From: Obelidium mucronatum
Lineage: Eukaryota > Chytridiomycota > Chytridiomycetes > Chytridiales > Chytriomycetaceae
DNA length: 64,000 nt
Assembly: GCA_025765595.1 (NCBI GenBank)
Contig: JAIVFH010000058.1
Location: 62,001-126,000 of the forward strand
Direction: 5' to 3'
The notes below the pieces were generated by a model. That model had not been told where the DNA came from and did not search any database. It was given only the letters and a program-made list of their open reading frames with translations. The first letter of the stretch is position 1. Each line of letters starts with the position of its first letter. This document shows positions 10,953-23,521 of this stretch, one piece after another. Both the position numbers and the translations under genes were made by a program.

Positions 10953-13900
10953 ATGACCTCCCAGTTGACGCCCACAAAGTACATGAACCTTCTCGAATTC
11001 AAGACGAACCATCTTACTGATGAAGTAACGCGTCTCCGAAGCTGTGTATTAGCCCTTGAGAATGAAGGCGCGACTACTTGCACTACCGCTGCCACTTGCT
11101 CGGCACTACCGCCTCCCACGAACGAGTTCAACCAAGCGCTTATCAGAAAACTCCAGCAAGAAGCCCATGAAGCCAAACAGTTATTCCATATTCAATTAAA
11201 TGAAGCGAATGCAAAATTGAGGTCATCCGAGGACCGTGTCATAATCCTGCAGAATAGATTGCGCACCGTCTCCAAGCGTCTTAGCGCCTATACCGTATCA
11301 AAAAACTCAAAAATTTTGGATGCTTCTATTGCTATTGATGCCGCGGTGGATTTACCGGATTCGCCTGTGGCTTCAGCAGCAGAAGAATCTGGTCCATCGT
11401 CACCCAACTTCATATGCACAATGGGCTCTGGATCCATCCCAATGAAAGCTTCTCCGATTACAAGTATTTTTTCGTTTATTTATTTTGTTTTTACGCAAAT
11501 TCTCACATTGGCTTGATTGCATAGACAAACGCCATCATTCTCCTCGTCCATTTCGCCCAGAAAAACGCGTCAAATTGCCAATTCCAACCGAAAGCAGTCC
11601 TCCGATTACAAGCCTTCCCGAATCAATAACAGCCGTTTCTACCCCAACAGGTAGGCAAACAATGCCGCACAAGCCGAAAGCCATTCCTGCTCAGTGGGCA
11701 TTGTTCAATCCAAAAAGATCACCTTCAACAGATGCTCTTCCTTGTAAATCCCCTTTTCCGCAACAACGCCAATTGCTTGACGCGATTGTGCAGGTTCACA
11801 GCATTGAGTCTAAAGAGTCTCCAGTAGTTGCCTCCAATTCGCTGTCAAAGATTGTATCAACCCTACTGCTACAAGCTTCTTCCTCGACTGAAGAATCACT
11901 ATTGGAATCTCTTGGCCAAGTTAACCATCAGGCTGATCATGATATCGATGAGATTAGCTCAAATGATGAAATTGAATGTAGTATGCAGATTATAATCGAT
12001 GCTTTGACCACGAGCAATAGAGGAGAAATTGTGTGCAGTCCCGAAATTGAGAAAGTGCCCAATGTGCCATCTTCAAAGGCATTCAAAGATGATATTGTGT
12101 CTCCAAAAGCTTTGCATCCGAAACAGTTCAATTTGACGATGTGCCATATTGATGGTTGCCCACTGAAAGAAAAACGTTTTGATTCCCTGTCTGACAAGAA
12201 ATTGCATGATATTAACTATCATTACAACACGCCAAATTTGAGTATTAAAGGAGGCGTAAGAAGGGGTGAGAATCTACGTTTGCCGTTATTAGGATGTCTT
12301 TTTTTCACCAGTTTGCTTCTAGTTTTAGTTCGGGATGAAGACGGATCTATTCGATGCCCTTGCAAGGAATTTGAAGTCAAATCAATTGAAGATATGCACA
12401 AGCATTGCGCTGAATGTATTGGAAATCCCACTGCTGTGCCAGAAAGTCCTCTTTGTGAAGTGGAAACAGAAACAATTTCAGAACTCACAATCACAAGCGA
12501 ACCCATTATTCACCATCAAGAGACTGCAGGAGCAAGTTCTATCCCCACTATTACAACCATTGATTCTTTGGAAGATGCTTTGCCATCTTGGAAAGACTTG
12601 ATTCGACAAAACTACAAATATGCCAACGAAAAACTATTTCAGAAGAAGCTTGTGAAAATCTGCGCAGCAGAATTTCAACGCTTACACCAATGCACTCTTT
12701 TAAATGAAGAATTGATCTATTTGGTTCCATGTCCATTGCACGATGTCTTTTTGGGTTTCATGAGGGATGTTATTGAGAAGAAGTACAAAGGAATGAAACC
12801 ATGTGTTCGCCAGTATTTGTCTTCTCAAAGCAATTCAGTTAATTGTGAATACGCCGATTTTCCTGTTTCACACGAACCACAATCAGAACAAATCGGAGCG
12901 CTAAAGCCTGTAAAGGATGGAACTCCCACACAGCGATACAACCCCACAGAATTAATTGCACCAGTGCTACCAATATTACCGCCAGGAGCAGTTGAATGGG
13001 ATCGTGGGCAATTTTGCTGTGGGGAGTCTTTGGGTGGTGAGGTTGTTCAATGTTCATTGTGTGAAGAGTGGTCCCACCTGGTTTGTCTTGGCTTGCAATT
13101 TGAGAAGGAAGAATTAGAGAATGATTATGTTTGCGATAAGTGTGCTCTGGCTTCTTCGAGGTTTGTTGTATGTGCATTTTGATGGTGCTTATTGAATACT
13201 TTGCAGTGGAATGAAGAGTATTTTGCCAATGGAACAGCAAGAGATTGAAAACTTGACTATCAGATCGCATGTTTCTGAAGCTATGGATGGTGGAGATACG
13301 CAGCAAATGACGGTTGAATACGATGAAACTGAAGACATGGAAATCTCATCTGGCGAGCCGTCTCCAGGCCAAAGAAGCAGCTCCACTTTTTTCTTCTCAG
13401 CTAGTAATGTTGATCATTGCGCTGTCGATCCAGAAGCGGTATCTTCGGAAATGAATGACGTTGACTTAACAGACGACGCGATTGATAAATTCTGTGAAGA
13501 GCTTTTGGAGGAATCTGCATCTACTGTCATGCACACGGCATTGGCCGTCGAATATCACCCGTTTTCTTTCCAAGTTCGCTGTCCAGCCCGTTCCACATTC
13601 ACAGGATCTGCGTGTTCTGCTTTCTTTGACGACACTGATTCAGCCAAACGCACTGCGAAACCCCCACGATCCGATTCAGTTGGCAAGACTATAGGAAGTG
13701 ATAGTAGTATCAGAATGATTCACTACGCAAGGTATACAGGCAAATGAAAGATTATGGGTCTCTAATTTCGGTTGAATTCAGGATTGTTGAACAAATATTT
13801 CCTGCATATGCCACGCTCTCATTAAAAGAAAAGAATGCAATTGCTGAGGGTGTACGCGGATTTTTAAATGTTTTGGTTGAGGATATCGCGGTTTGTGTGG

Positions 13901-14031
13901 TGGATTCTGTTGACGGCGACGGGAGTGCGACCGATCAGAATGGCCGTTTGGTGCAATATGGAATCCCCTCTGATGTGGTTGAAGTATTCAAGGAGTGGGT
14001 GGCTCGGGAGTTGTCGCGTTGTTTTTTCTAA
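10953..14031 (+). CDS. Zinc-finger/W/PHD/CTD family protein
   Basis: Exons 10953-11463, 11525-12265, 12329-13160, 13207-13731 and 13782-14031 join in phase to 952 aa. Order: CC (TKYMNLLEFKTNHLTDEVTRL), ZF-A (CHIDGCPLKEKRF, about 375), ZF-B (CPCKEFEV, about 424), W (SWKDLIRQNYKYA, about 503-590), a PHD-type finger (about 644-690: FCCGESLGGE, CSLCEEWSHLVC, YVCDKC), an acidic linker and a CTD (about 869-952: IVEQIFPAYATL, GVRGFL, YGIPSDVVEVFKEW, ELSRCFF). The PHD finger is unique within the family here and points to histone-tail reading (family knowledge; binding not shown). The ZF-A/ZF-B intron (12266-12328) is 63 nt and stop-free, so retention would keep the frame. The neighbour begins 38 nt after the stop. 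Confidence 0.85.
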
Positions 14032-14069
14032 ACGTTCATTTTCAATAAAGTTATTTGCTGCCAACAGCG

Positions 14070-17000
14070 ATGGATGTGTCGGTCGACCCCCACTTGCTCA
14101 TCGACCTTCTCAAATGCAAATTAGAAACTCTTAAGAACACGGTGCAGAGTCTGGAAGCTGAACTCTTGGATCTTCGCCGGCAACCAACCCAGCAAAACCA
14201 CCCACAACAAGTTGCACCAGAAACTGCGGCCCTCCAAAATCACATCTATCAACTGCAGAGCGAATTAGCTGCTGTGAAAAAGAAGCACTTATCTGATGCG
14301 GAGGAGCTGCACAAAGCCCAATCAACTATAGTCCAACTTCAGCAGGAACTGCAAACATCACGAAGCCAGAAACAAGGACCCTATGCTGCTAGTATTGTCA
14401 ATTCTGTCTCTGGTGCGAGGATAAACTTAGGACATGCACCAGACAAGCAACATACACAACTACAAACACTTCAATCAAAACAACCCCCAATATCAAATCA
14501 TAACGGACAATTTCCGAATAATGGAACCACTGCTTCTAAAGTTTCTCAGATTCCGCCCTTTTTGTTGCCAACACCATCCGGAAGTGCTTCACCATCTGCT
14601 ACTGAAGAATGCCAAATCTGTCACAAAAAGGGATTGTCTCCACAAGAGCAGATCCAGCATTTTAATGACTTTCATGGGCCTTATTCAAATGTCAAATTCA
14701 AAGATCAAAAAGTTATTACGATTCAGCGGGTAAACGGATTCATAAATTGTCCCTGCGGGAACTTTCAAACCAACTCAGTGACACATTTTATGGCAAACCA
14801 TGCTCTCAATTGCACTGGTGTGCTTGATCCTACTGCAACGCCAATGCGTGGCAAAAAACCCTCGCCCCCACCTCAGCAACAACAACAGCAACAACGTTTG
14901 GAAGAAGATGTCGATTCATCCGGGCATAATCAAAATGATAAAGCGGGAGGATTTAGTTCATCCGTTCCGCTGTTGATGCCAGCGGGTTTGCAAAAATCCA
15001 ATGACCACAGCAACGAAAAGATTCGTTGTGTTTGCGGATATGAAACGAGTTCTCGGAGCTCAATGGATATTCATGCTAACAGCTGTGGCTTGTATTTACG
15101 CGTCAATCTCGGGAATTCAAAGCCAAGTGGTGAAATATTGAATGAAAAGGAGATTGCAAATGTGTTGGATAAAGCTACAGCCGCCTTATTACCTCATCAG
15201 ACGAAAGCTCTAGAGCCGCGCGAGCCGCCAGGCCAGCTCTTGGTTACACTACTATCTGTCGCCGAAAAGAGCGAAAGCTTAGTTTGTCTGGTTCCTGGAT
15301 GCACTGTCAAAGACGTCTTTGATACGCCATATAAACTTGGTGCTCATAAAAGAGCTGTTCACTGCAATGAAGTCAACGTTATGTTTTTGGGGGCGGGAGA
15401 AAAGACAGGTTTGCGGTGCTTCCTTGCATAATCGTGTTTTTTAACATGTGATCTTTGTAGAACTTCGTCGAAACAGCGAGGGTCGTTTTGTTTGCCCTTG
15501 CGGTCAAGACTTCGATGTTTATAGGATTGGCCATCATGCGTCAAAGTGCAGAGGTGTAGCCCCAAGCACTACAATACCAAATAAGGGATCGAATGCCGAC
15601 GATAACAATGACCCATCAACCCCCGAGTCGCGGGGAACATCCAGTCAATTTCCGGCATCGTCACTATCTAGTTCTGGAAAGGGTGAAACTTTTGTTTGTT
15701 CAGTTCCTGGATGTGCAGTCAAAGACGTTTTTGACTCGCCACATAAACTCGGTGTTCACAAAAGAACTGTCCACTGCGCTGAGGTCAGCGTTATGCTTTT
15801 GGATGCGGCTCAAAAGACAGGTTTGGGTGTTCGGCTTCTCCAATCGTGTTAAATTAAAATCTCCTACAAAGTAATTCGTCGAAACAGCGAGGGCCGATTC
15901 CTGTGTCCTTGTGGTCAAGATTTCGACATTAATAGGATTGGCATCCATGCATGGAAGTGCAGAGGCGTAGCCCCAACCACGGCAACACCAAATAAGGAAC
16001 CAATTATAGTCGATGATAGTGACCCATCCGCTCCACTTGATCAAATAATTGATCCAAAGCCACAAGAAACATCTAACCAATTGGGGGCATCTTCTGTGGC
16101 TGAAGAGAGTGAATCCTTGGTTTGTCCAGTTCCAGGATGTACAGCCAAAGGTCCCTTTGATTCGAAACTTAAACTTGGTGCTCATAAAAGAGCTGTTCAC
16201 TGCAATGAAGTCAATGTTATGTTTTGGGGGGCTGTAGAAAAGACAGGTTTGTGGGCCTCTGTATGCAATCGTGTTTAAAAAGGATTCGTTGCAGAACTTC
16301 TACGAAATAGTCAGGGTCGTTTTGTTTGTCGTTGTGGTCAAGATTTCGACATCAGTAGGATTGGTATCCATGCGTCAAAGTGCAGAGGTGTAGTCCCAAC
16401 CACTGCAACACCAAATAAGGAGTCAATAGTCGATGGCAGTGGTGCGTCCGCTCCACCTGATCAAGAAACATGCAACCAATTGTCGGCACCCTCTGTGGCT
16501 GAAGAGAGCGAATCCTTGGTTTGTCCAGTTCCAGGATGTACAGCCAAAGGTCCCTTTAATTCGAAACTTAAACTTGGTGCTCATAAAAGAGCTGTTCACT
16601 GCAATGAAGTCAATGTTATGTTTTGGGGGGCTGTAGAAAAGACAGGTTTGTGGGCCTCTGTGTGCAATCGTGTTTAAAAAAGGATTCGTTGCAGAACTTC
16701 TTCGAAATAGTGAGGGTCGTTTTGTTTGTCGTTGTGGTCAAGATTTCGACATAAGTAGGATTGGTATCCATGCATCAAAGTGCAGAGGTCGAGCCCCAAC
16801 AGCTTTAGAGAAACGACCATTAGCAATCGATGACACCAGTCCAGATAGGAAACGACTCAAGATAACTGAAACCCTTATTCCATACGAACCCACTATAGGA
16901 GACATGATGCCGGGCTATATGGCTCTACCAAATGAAATGAAAGAAGCCATTCAAAAGGGAGTTATTCTGTTTCTGGATACTTTCACAGATTCAAAAGAAT

Positions 17001-17122
17001 GCTGGATACCAGGTGCTGAAGGAAATATTTTAGGAATCCCAGAGGAATCAATGGAAGAGTACAGAGTGTGGTTGTATCATGAGTTAGATAGGATTTTTCC
17101 GGGTGAAGTTGAATTAAAATGA
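14070..17122 (+). CDS. Multi-finger family protein with tandemly duplicated ZF exons and CTD
   Basis: Exons 14070-15408, 15461-15820, 15872-16246, 16295-16645 and 16695-17122 give 950 aa. An N-terminal CC (LLKCKLETLKNTVQSLEAEL and a second helix to about 110) is followed by a first finger pair (CQICHKKG; CPCGNF) and a lone finger CVCGYETSS (about 319). Then come four ZF-A/ZF-B units, each with ZF-A at an exon end (PGCT.K..FD....LGAHKR) and ZF-B at the next exon start (GRFVCPCGQDFD, or CRCG in later units). All internal exons are phase 1-1 and multiples of three, so they duplicate without a frameshift. The last exon ends in a CTD (about 870-950: IGDMMPGYMAL, GVILFL, LGIPEESMEEYRVW, ELDRIFP) without its own upstream intron, unlike most relatives. 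Likely nuclear. Confidence 0.85.
15872..16694 (+). repeat. Two near-identical exon-intron units inside the multi-finger gene
   Basis: Bases about 16081-16310 and 16480-16710 differ at only a handful of positions by eye, and the identity continues through the intron (GTTTGTGGGCCTCTGT...GATTCGTTGCAG). Each unit holds one ZF-A exon end, one intron and one ZF-B exon start. Units at 15461-15871 and in the first exon are more diverged copies. This is a recent unequal-exchange duplication of a symmetric exon. Confidence 0.9.
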
Positions 17123-17402
17123 TTTTTGGTTTTTCGAAGTATTGAAAACTGCGACTCGACTACACTCATTCCGCGTTGCACATGCGATAACCGAATGCTC
17201 ATTGGCTGATGATATTGCGAATGTTTCCAATTTTAGTGTGACTTTGTCAACAACGATCATCAGAGAAAAATAATCAAAAGGAAGCATCCGAAGCTCCGAA
17301 TTGAGAGACGCAATTAAATCTTTGCAAATGTCGAAGCTGGTAATAGCTACAGTTTGTACGTCGATGAATGGCGATTAAAAAATATATTATTCATGAAATA
17401 AG

Positions 17403-18744
17403 CTATGCTGGCTTTCTAACCAACTGGTGGACAAATATCTCCTTCAGTTCTTCATATGCCCAATTTTGAAACGATTTAACAAGCTCCAACGGGATCAAGT
17501 AGTCTGCATGAAACTGCGTTATTCCCGTTGTCGGCACGATACATGGGCCAATATTGTCCAATTCTTCCATCAGGAACTCCTTCACGCCAGAATTGATAAC
17601 TAATTTTTCCCGTTCCGTAAGCCCTACGTAGCCAGGCATGATGTTTGTCAATAACCTGTAATAAACGTTAGGCAATTGCGATCAAAAGAAGAAGGTGCTC
17701 ACACAGAGTCCCGTGGCCATTCTTTAGTATTTGACGTTGCCTCCAACTTAATTTCCGTAGACATGATCTTTTGCACAGCTGGATTTTTACGGCACTTTTT
17801 GAGATGGCAATTATATGCATTTCGAGTCACGAAGCCTTTTTTGATTCGTCCACAACCGCGTCCTTTAAAAGGACACACTTGAGGATAATTCCGAATAACA
17901 TTCTCCTATTTGCGGAAATAAGTGGAGAGACAAGCATGAAAATATAAATTCAACAAACTTTTTTGTCCTTCCTCATACGTTTCGCATGGAATGCTCGTGT
18001 TGACGGTGGTAAATTTTTTTTCTTATAATCATCAGACTGTTTAGATTTCACCCTGCTGTCATTCAACTTGGAATCATCACCAGCATTTCTAATAAACACG
18101 GGTAAGTGAAAGAATATTCGTAGAGAAGAAGCAAACCTCTCAATTAGTGTATATCGACCACTTGGAATCTCACGACTGACAACTGATGCTCCACCGACCT
18201 TCGTTTCAGGAACTAAACGACTTATCACTCTCGTGGCAGCTGTGTTGGACGCTGGAGGAATCTTGGGGTCGTCACGCCACAGAGATTCTTTATGCGCCAG
18301 AGGTGTCTTTTTCCCATTCATCTGCATTGCGACACCAACTTTGGCGTATGTATGCGCAGCGTCAGTAACACGTGCTGGCCAGTCGTTGGGGGCGCCTGGT
18401 AAGACAGCGAATGGACCCAATTTCTGGATGACTGCCGTGAACCTGTTCGTTTTCGGGTTTGGGACTGGATTTCCCTTTGACCAATTGATAAACTCGGCGT
18501 TCCATGTCTCAAGATCTGGACAAAGCGACTTCAACGTAGACAGGAACCAAGGCGGCATTGGTGGTGCTTCTGTCGCCGTCGGTGCGAGCGACACAGGCGT
18601 CGGTGGGGACAGTAACGGCGCCGCCTTTGGTCTGCGAAGACTCGATATCGACGAGTCTGTTACAGCGTATGATGCCATTCGGTGACAGTCGTCGTTGGAA
18701 ATGAGTGGTGGAGGTTTGGAAGAAATTGGATTGGGGGACGACAC
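17403..18744 (-). CDS. Family protein with W-like N terminus, atypical finger and CTD
   Basis: Exons 18744-18137, 18088-17959, 17905-17703 and 17655-17403 (minus) join in phase to 397 aa. The N-terminal 60 residues are Pro/Ser-rich. A module shared only with the next gene follows: PPWFLSTLKSL, W.AEF, PNP....RFTAVIQK. A basic segment (KRMRKDKK) precedes an exon with an atypical finger CPFKGRGCGRIKKGF...NCHLKKC. The CTD (about 314-397) begins after the phase-2 intron: LLTNIMPGYVGLTEREK, GVKEFLMEEL, LIPLELVKSFQNW, EELKEIF. The join EWPRDSV|LLTNIMP is mirrored in the next gene (EWPQDAV|LFEAIMP). The first intron is 48 nt and stop-free. Convergent with the preceding gene. Confidence 0.75.
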
Positions 18745-18896
18745 TTTTTCAGATGGATAAAAAAGCTCTCAGCTTCATATCAAGCGAAAGTCTTGAGCAC
18801 GATGAAACGGTCTTTCATCCAAATGAAAGTTTATTATGAAGGAAAATACGTCTCCTTCCAATATTTATTTATACTACTCATTGAACTCCTCAATTT

Positions 18897-20530
18897 TCAA
18901 GCCCCATTTGGCTTTTGAAGTAGAAGTTTTACCAGCAGCTCCTTCAGTTCATCATACGCCCAATTCTGAAACGACTCTACAAGCTCCAAAGGAATTAAGT
19001 AGCCATGCAATTGCGTATCAACACTTTTCTGCGCGATACAGGGACCAATATTGGCCATATTGCTTGTCAAAAACTCCTTGACTCCAGCATTGAGTGCTAA
19101 TTTCTCACGCTCGCCAAGCCTCGAGTAAAACGCCGGGTAAGTTGGCATGATCGCTTCAAACAACCTACATAAAAGACATTAAACCAAAAAGTACAAAAAA
19201 AATGACTCACACAGCATCCTGCGGCCATTCTTTGCGATTCGAGGTAATTGTCGCCCTATATTGCTTTTAGAAAGAGGACGTAGAATCATAAGCGTGCATG
19301 TACACCACCTCTTGGCCATCAGCTCATGGTTTTCAGAATGAAGGACAAAGTTTTCTGATCTCAAAGCCTGAACTTGAGCGTTGAGCTCTTCGCATTTGGA
19401 CTTCAAAAGGTCTGTTTCACTGAGAAGATTCAAGAATTTCTCATTTTGAATTTGACGTTCGGGTCCCCGTAACGTATGTGACGCTCCTCGATGACGGCTA
19501 GACACAGTAGGCGTGTGAGGTGAACTTGAATATGTAGCTGGCGACTTCCGGTAGCGACTGAGTAGATCATGCGCTTTTTGCTGGAGTTTTGATTTCGCTA
19601 CAGGATTTGGGTTGTCGTCAGGGGTTTGGTTGCTATGCTTCGCGACAATATCGGTTCTGCCCAAAGAAGAAGTTCCTTTTAAGAAAGGCGTTGATTGGCT
19701 GTTGAATGCCGCTGTAGCTGGTGGTGGTAGAACCAGAAGTATATCATCATCGGCGTCGTCGTCAATTGAGGCGTTTCGAGGCGGTGGTGTCTCGAATTCA
19801 CGTCGCGGGATAATTCCGGTCTCCAACGTGCCAGTGCTGGAATCACCTACAATAGAACGAGAAAAAATGTGGGTTGGAACTTATGGACGCCAGTTTCGAC
19901 AAAGCTTTACGTTTGTTCTGAGCGGGCACATCTTCATCAGCTCGTTTGCGTTTCAGGACAGCCTGCATTAAAGATGGATATCGCTAAATAACAATTTCAG
20001 AGCATCTAACATTCTCTGCATTAATATCTTACTTTCTTTGGTTTTGGATTGACTGTCGCCGAGAAAAAAAACAGGCATGTCAGATCACAAAAAACCTTGA
20101 AATTCAACCAACCAGAAAGAGTTGCAGCCTTAGCCGTATTTGAAGTACCTGAAGCAGAGGAGCGATGAGTATGACGTCCGTTGTCGTGGGCATTGAAAAC
20201 CAATACAGCAGACTGAAGTTGAAATAGCGCGTCTGCTGGCTCACTTTCGAAGCGAGCCAATGGGTGGACTTTTTGAATAACAGCAGTATATCGACTGTTA
20301 CAAGGATTTGGCGCTTGTCCCATTGACAAGCGGGCAAACTCCGCCTTCCATATCTCCTTGCTATTATCGATAGACAAGAGTGATTTAAGTAGCCAAGCAG
20401 GCATCTCTCGCGCGTGCAGAGTCGGTGGTGACTGCAGTGTCTTCTTCAACGTCACCAACCTCAAATCAATGTGAGAGTTTGTCTATATTTCAGAGCGTCA
20501 AGACTAGAAACCTTTGAAGTACATTACCAT
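18897..20530 (-). CDS. Family protein with coiled coil and CTD, fingers lost
   Basis: Proposed exons (minus): 20530-20528 (ATG only, tentative), 20482-20113, 20052-20033 (20-nt microexon), 19962-19911, 19846-19309, 19255-19211 (45 nt) and 19164-18897. All phases agree and give 431 aa. The N-terminal module matches its neighbour at 17403 (MPAWLLKSLL, W.AEF, NPCNSRYTAVIQK). A basic peptide LKRKRADE is assembled from small exons. A coiled coil (FLNLLSETDLLKSKCEELN..., about 270-320) precedes the CTD (about 343-431: LFEAIMPTYPAF, GVKEFLTSNM, LIPLELVESFQNW). No zinc finger remains. Tandem paralog of the preceding gene on the same strand. The start is the least certain part: the main 5' exon has no in-frame ATG at its beginning. 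Confidence 0.65.
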
Positions 20531-20917
20531 CAATGCCTGAAGTTGCTGTTTGGTGGATATTGAGACCTTTTTTTTTGGTCCTATTTCACCAATGTTTTTT
20601 TTTTTTTTTTTTCCAAAAGAAATCATTCCCGCTTACCTCACAGCCGCGAACCATTACAACGGTGCGATTTCCGTTGTATATACATCAAAACTTGAAATGA
20701 TTAACGACGTGCTGTGAAAAATGAATATTATGTGTTTCGTTGTGACGATCGCGTTGAGCGCTTCTTTTGAATCAACTGAACGTTATAAATCCACAAACTC
20801 AGTTTATTGAATGAAACAAACTGACGGAAGAAAAAAAATTACTTCAAAAATAAAAAGAAAACGAGAACCTTTCTTCCCAAGAAATTTTAGAAAAAAGAAA
20901 GGGAAGAAAAAAAATCT
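20531..20917. other. Intergenic: 5' flank of a family gene and 3' end of chitin synthase
   Basis: AT-rich DNA with a T tract around 20595-20612. No reading frame or repeat of note. It should hold the promoter of the minus-strand gene ending at 18897 and the chitin synthase 3' UTR. Confidence 0.4.
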
Positions 20918-23477
20918 TCAAAGAATACGATCGGTCAACGACTCCCACACCCACTGAATCCAAAACAAAAACGTCCCAATAAAACGCACACCAGCAAATC
21001 CGGCAATCGTCCACAACAAGAATACGATAAACGGATTCGGAAGACCTTGGATTACTATTCTCTTCACGATGTAATCGTTCGTGAGAATGTATGTCAGAAT
21101 GTAGTTACTCAAAAACCACGCCAATAGAACGTAGCTGCGGTATGACTTGAAGTGATCTGTGAGGGTACCGTACCGTATAGGAATTTACCGAAATTTAGGT
21201 TCGGTACGGTCCATAAAAAAAAAACTCACCTTCCGAAGACATTTTATGTTGCTTAACGTACTGCTCCACCGCTTGCGGGTTCTGACGAACAACCGAAATC
21301 TCCATTAATCTCTCCAACTCAGCACCATAGTTAGGGTCGGGCAATTCCGTTGCAACCACGTCTTCGCCCTTCTCATTCTTGCTACTTTGCACTGCAGGAG
21401 CCGTAGAAACGGAGTCTTGTCCTTTAGTTCCCCAAGAAATGTCATGAATGTTACAGACTTGGCATGAATGGGGGTTTCCGGGAAATTTTAGTACCGGAAA
21501 AACAAAGTCACAAAAAAAAAAAAAAAACTCACAAGCGTAAACCATCAAAACATTCGTATAACTTGGACTCATCAGCAAGTACTGAATCAAGCAAGTGAAA
21601 GGATGCCACGGATCCAAGTACAAAATACTACTGACAATGTACACTCCATACGTACAGAGCATCGAAATACACAAATTCATAAAATTCGGGTTCTCTGGAA
21701 TGTAATAGATGAACTCCGTCAAGGTCTTGATATTTGATGGAATGTCCCTGACACTTCCCATAATCGTCCAAACGACCAGAACTAAAATCATGGCCATGCA
21801 CAAGGAAAAGACCAAGACGCATGCGAAAAAGAGTGACTTGATTGTTTCTGGCTTGTTTCCTAAGGAACCGACAACGGTTGTTACGAAAGCGCAAGCGTAT
21901 AGGCCTCGGAGTCCAAGAGAGACGTAACCACCGGCTGGGTTAAAGGGATCGTTCTGAGAGTTCGAAATTGCTGCGTTGTGGCACGCGGCTACACTTGCTT
22001 CCGACTCAACACTGAAAATAAACTGTTGTTTTTTTTGTGTGGCGACTTAGTGGAGCCAACACCAAGAAGCAAGCTTACATGAAAGCAAATGTAGATGCTC
22101 GCAATATTAAACCAAGTGTACAACAACGTGATGAAGTTATACAAAGATTCCAACAACAAAAGAAACTTTCGGAAAATAGAATGTCTTGTCCCAAACAATC
22201 GCCAAAAGTTTGCCACAGAGTAAACAGAGGCAAAGATGGATCCGTTCAACCAACGACGACGTTGCTTGACTAAATCGTAAAGCTCCGAGGGAACATCGGT
22301 TTCTGCGGTAGCTGATTTGACGTGCTTTAAAACATAACGATTTTCCTTCTTCATCACAAGCTCAAACGCCAAGATTCGGTCTTCAGCGAGGTACTATCAT
22401 TGTTTTCGATAAGAAACCGATCTATTTTGAATAGGGTTGTTCATACCATGTTGCTTTCAAGGACATTCGGCTTCCCTTCAGACTGGTGACTGTGTAATGC
22501 TTCTCCCTTAAAGTACTTATCCAAGGGAGCTCCGAGAAGCGCCTTGTATCGATACGCCGAAAACGCACCAGGCAGAACCGAAATGTATCCCAGCATCGAT
22601 TCCAAAGGCTTGTCCAAAATATTGGACATTTTGTACTCAAAGTTTTGGACGGCAACCAAAGGATTCACCAAGTTTTTCCAGCAAGGACCCAGTTCTGGAT
22701 TGATTTCCCCACTCGTTCCAGCAACATTGGCGTTTCGTTCAAAGGCTGAAAAGAAACCAAACAAAAATACAGTAAGAAAACAATAAAAAAAAATAAAAAA
22801 ATAAAAAAAAACAAGTCCAAACAGTATAATAAGAACACCAAAAAAATAGCCTCTAAAAAAAAGCCGTCACATACCTCTGTAAAAGTGATAGAAACTCTTT
22901 TTCGCAGGTTTCGTTCCAACATCCAACAAAACACACACTTCCGGATCCAACACTTTACACAACCCATTGAAAAACCATCGATGACTGTTGATTTTCTTGG
23001 CATTCTTTTCCTTCAACAAGAAAACAGTCTGCATGGGGACAACCTTGTTTCTCTTGTCATTGGAATCCGTGAAACTGGGCTCAAGTCGCTCATCAATGCG
23101 GACTTGCGTCGTGAATTCAAAGAGATGCGCGTTTACGTTTCTTCCATTGATTTCGCGGCGGGGTGCACCGTCGAGGTAACAGCCCATTGCACTGAGCACG
23201 TCCAAAGAAAGCGGGTTACATGCTCCAACACCTAAAGGACAACCGGGAATTCCTTTATCATCACAAAAAAAAAAGGAAACACTGCCACCCCCCAGCTTAA
23301 AAAAAAATTCTCACCATCTGCGACAATCACTACCACAACATCTTTCCAAGAGTTTGCATCCCAGTCCCAACCTTCGCGGCCGCGCCTGGAGCACAAATGC
23401 GCAATATTGCCTTGAACCGCTGCCAATGTCTTGGAAAGGAGCTGATCGTCTTCATTGTACCTGGGAAAATTCAATTA

Positions 23478-23521
<44 letters not shown>

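Noticed and set aside
15461..16694. Repeated units considered as a CRISPR-like or satellite array
   Set aside because: Unit length, reading frame and splice sites show coding exon duplication.
18233..18685. Plus-strand 150-aa frame antisense to the gene at 17403
   Set aside because: No family similarity and lies wholly opposite a spliced, conserved coding exon.
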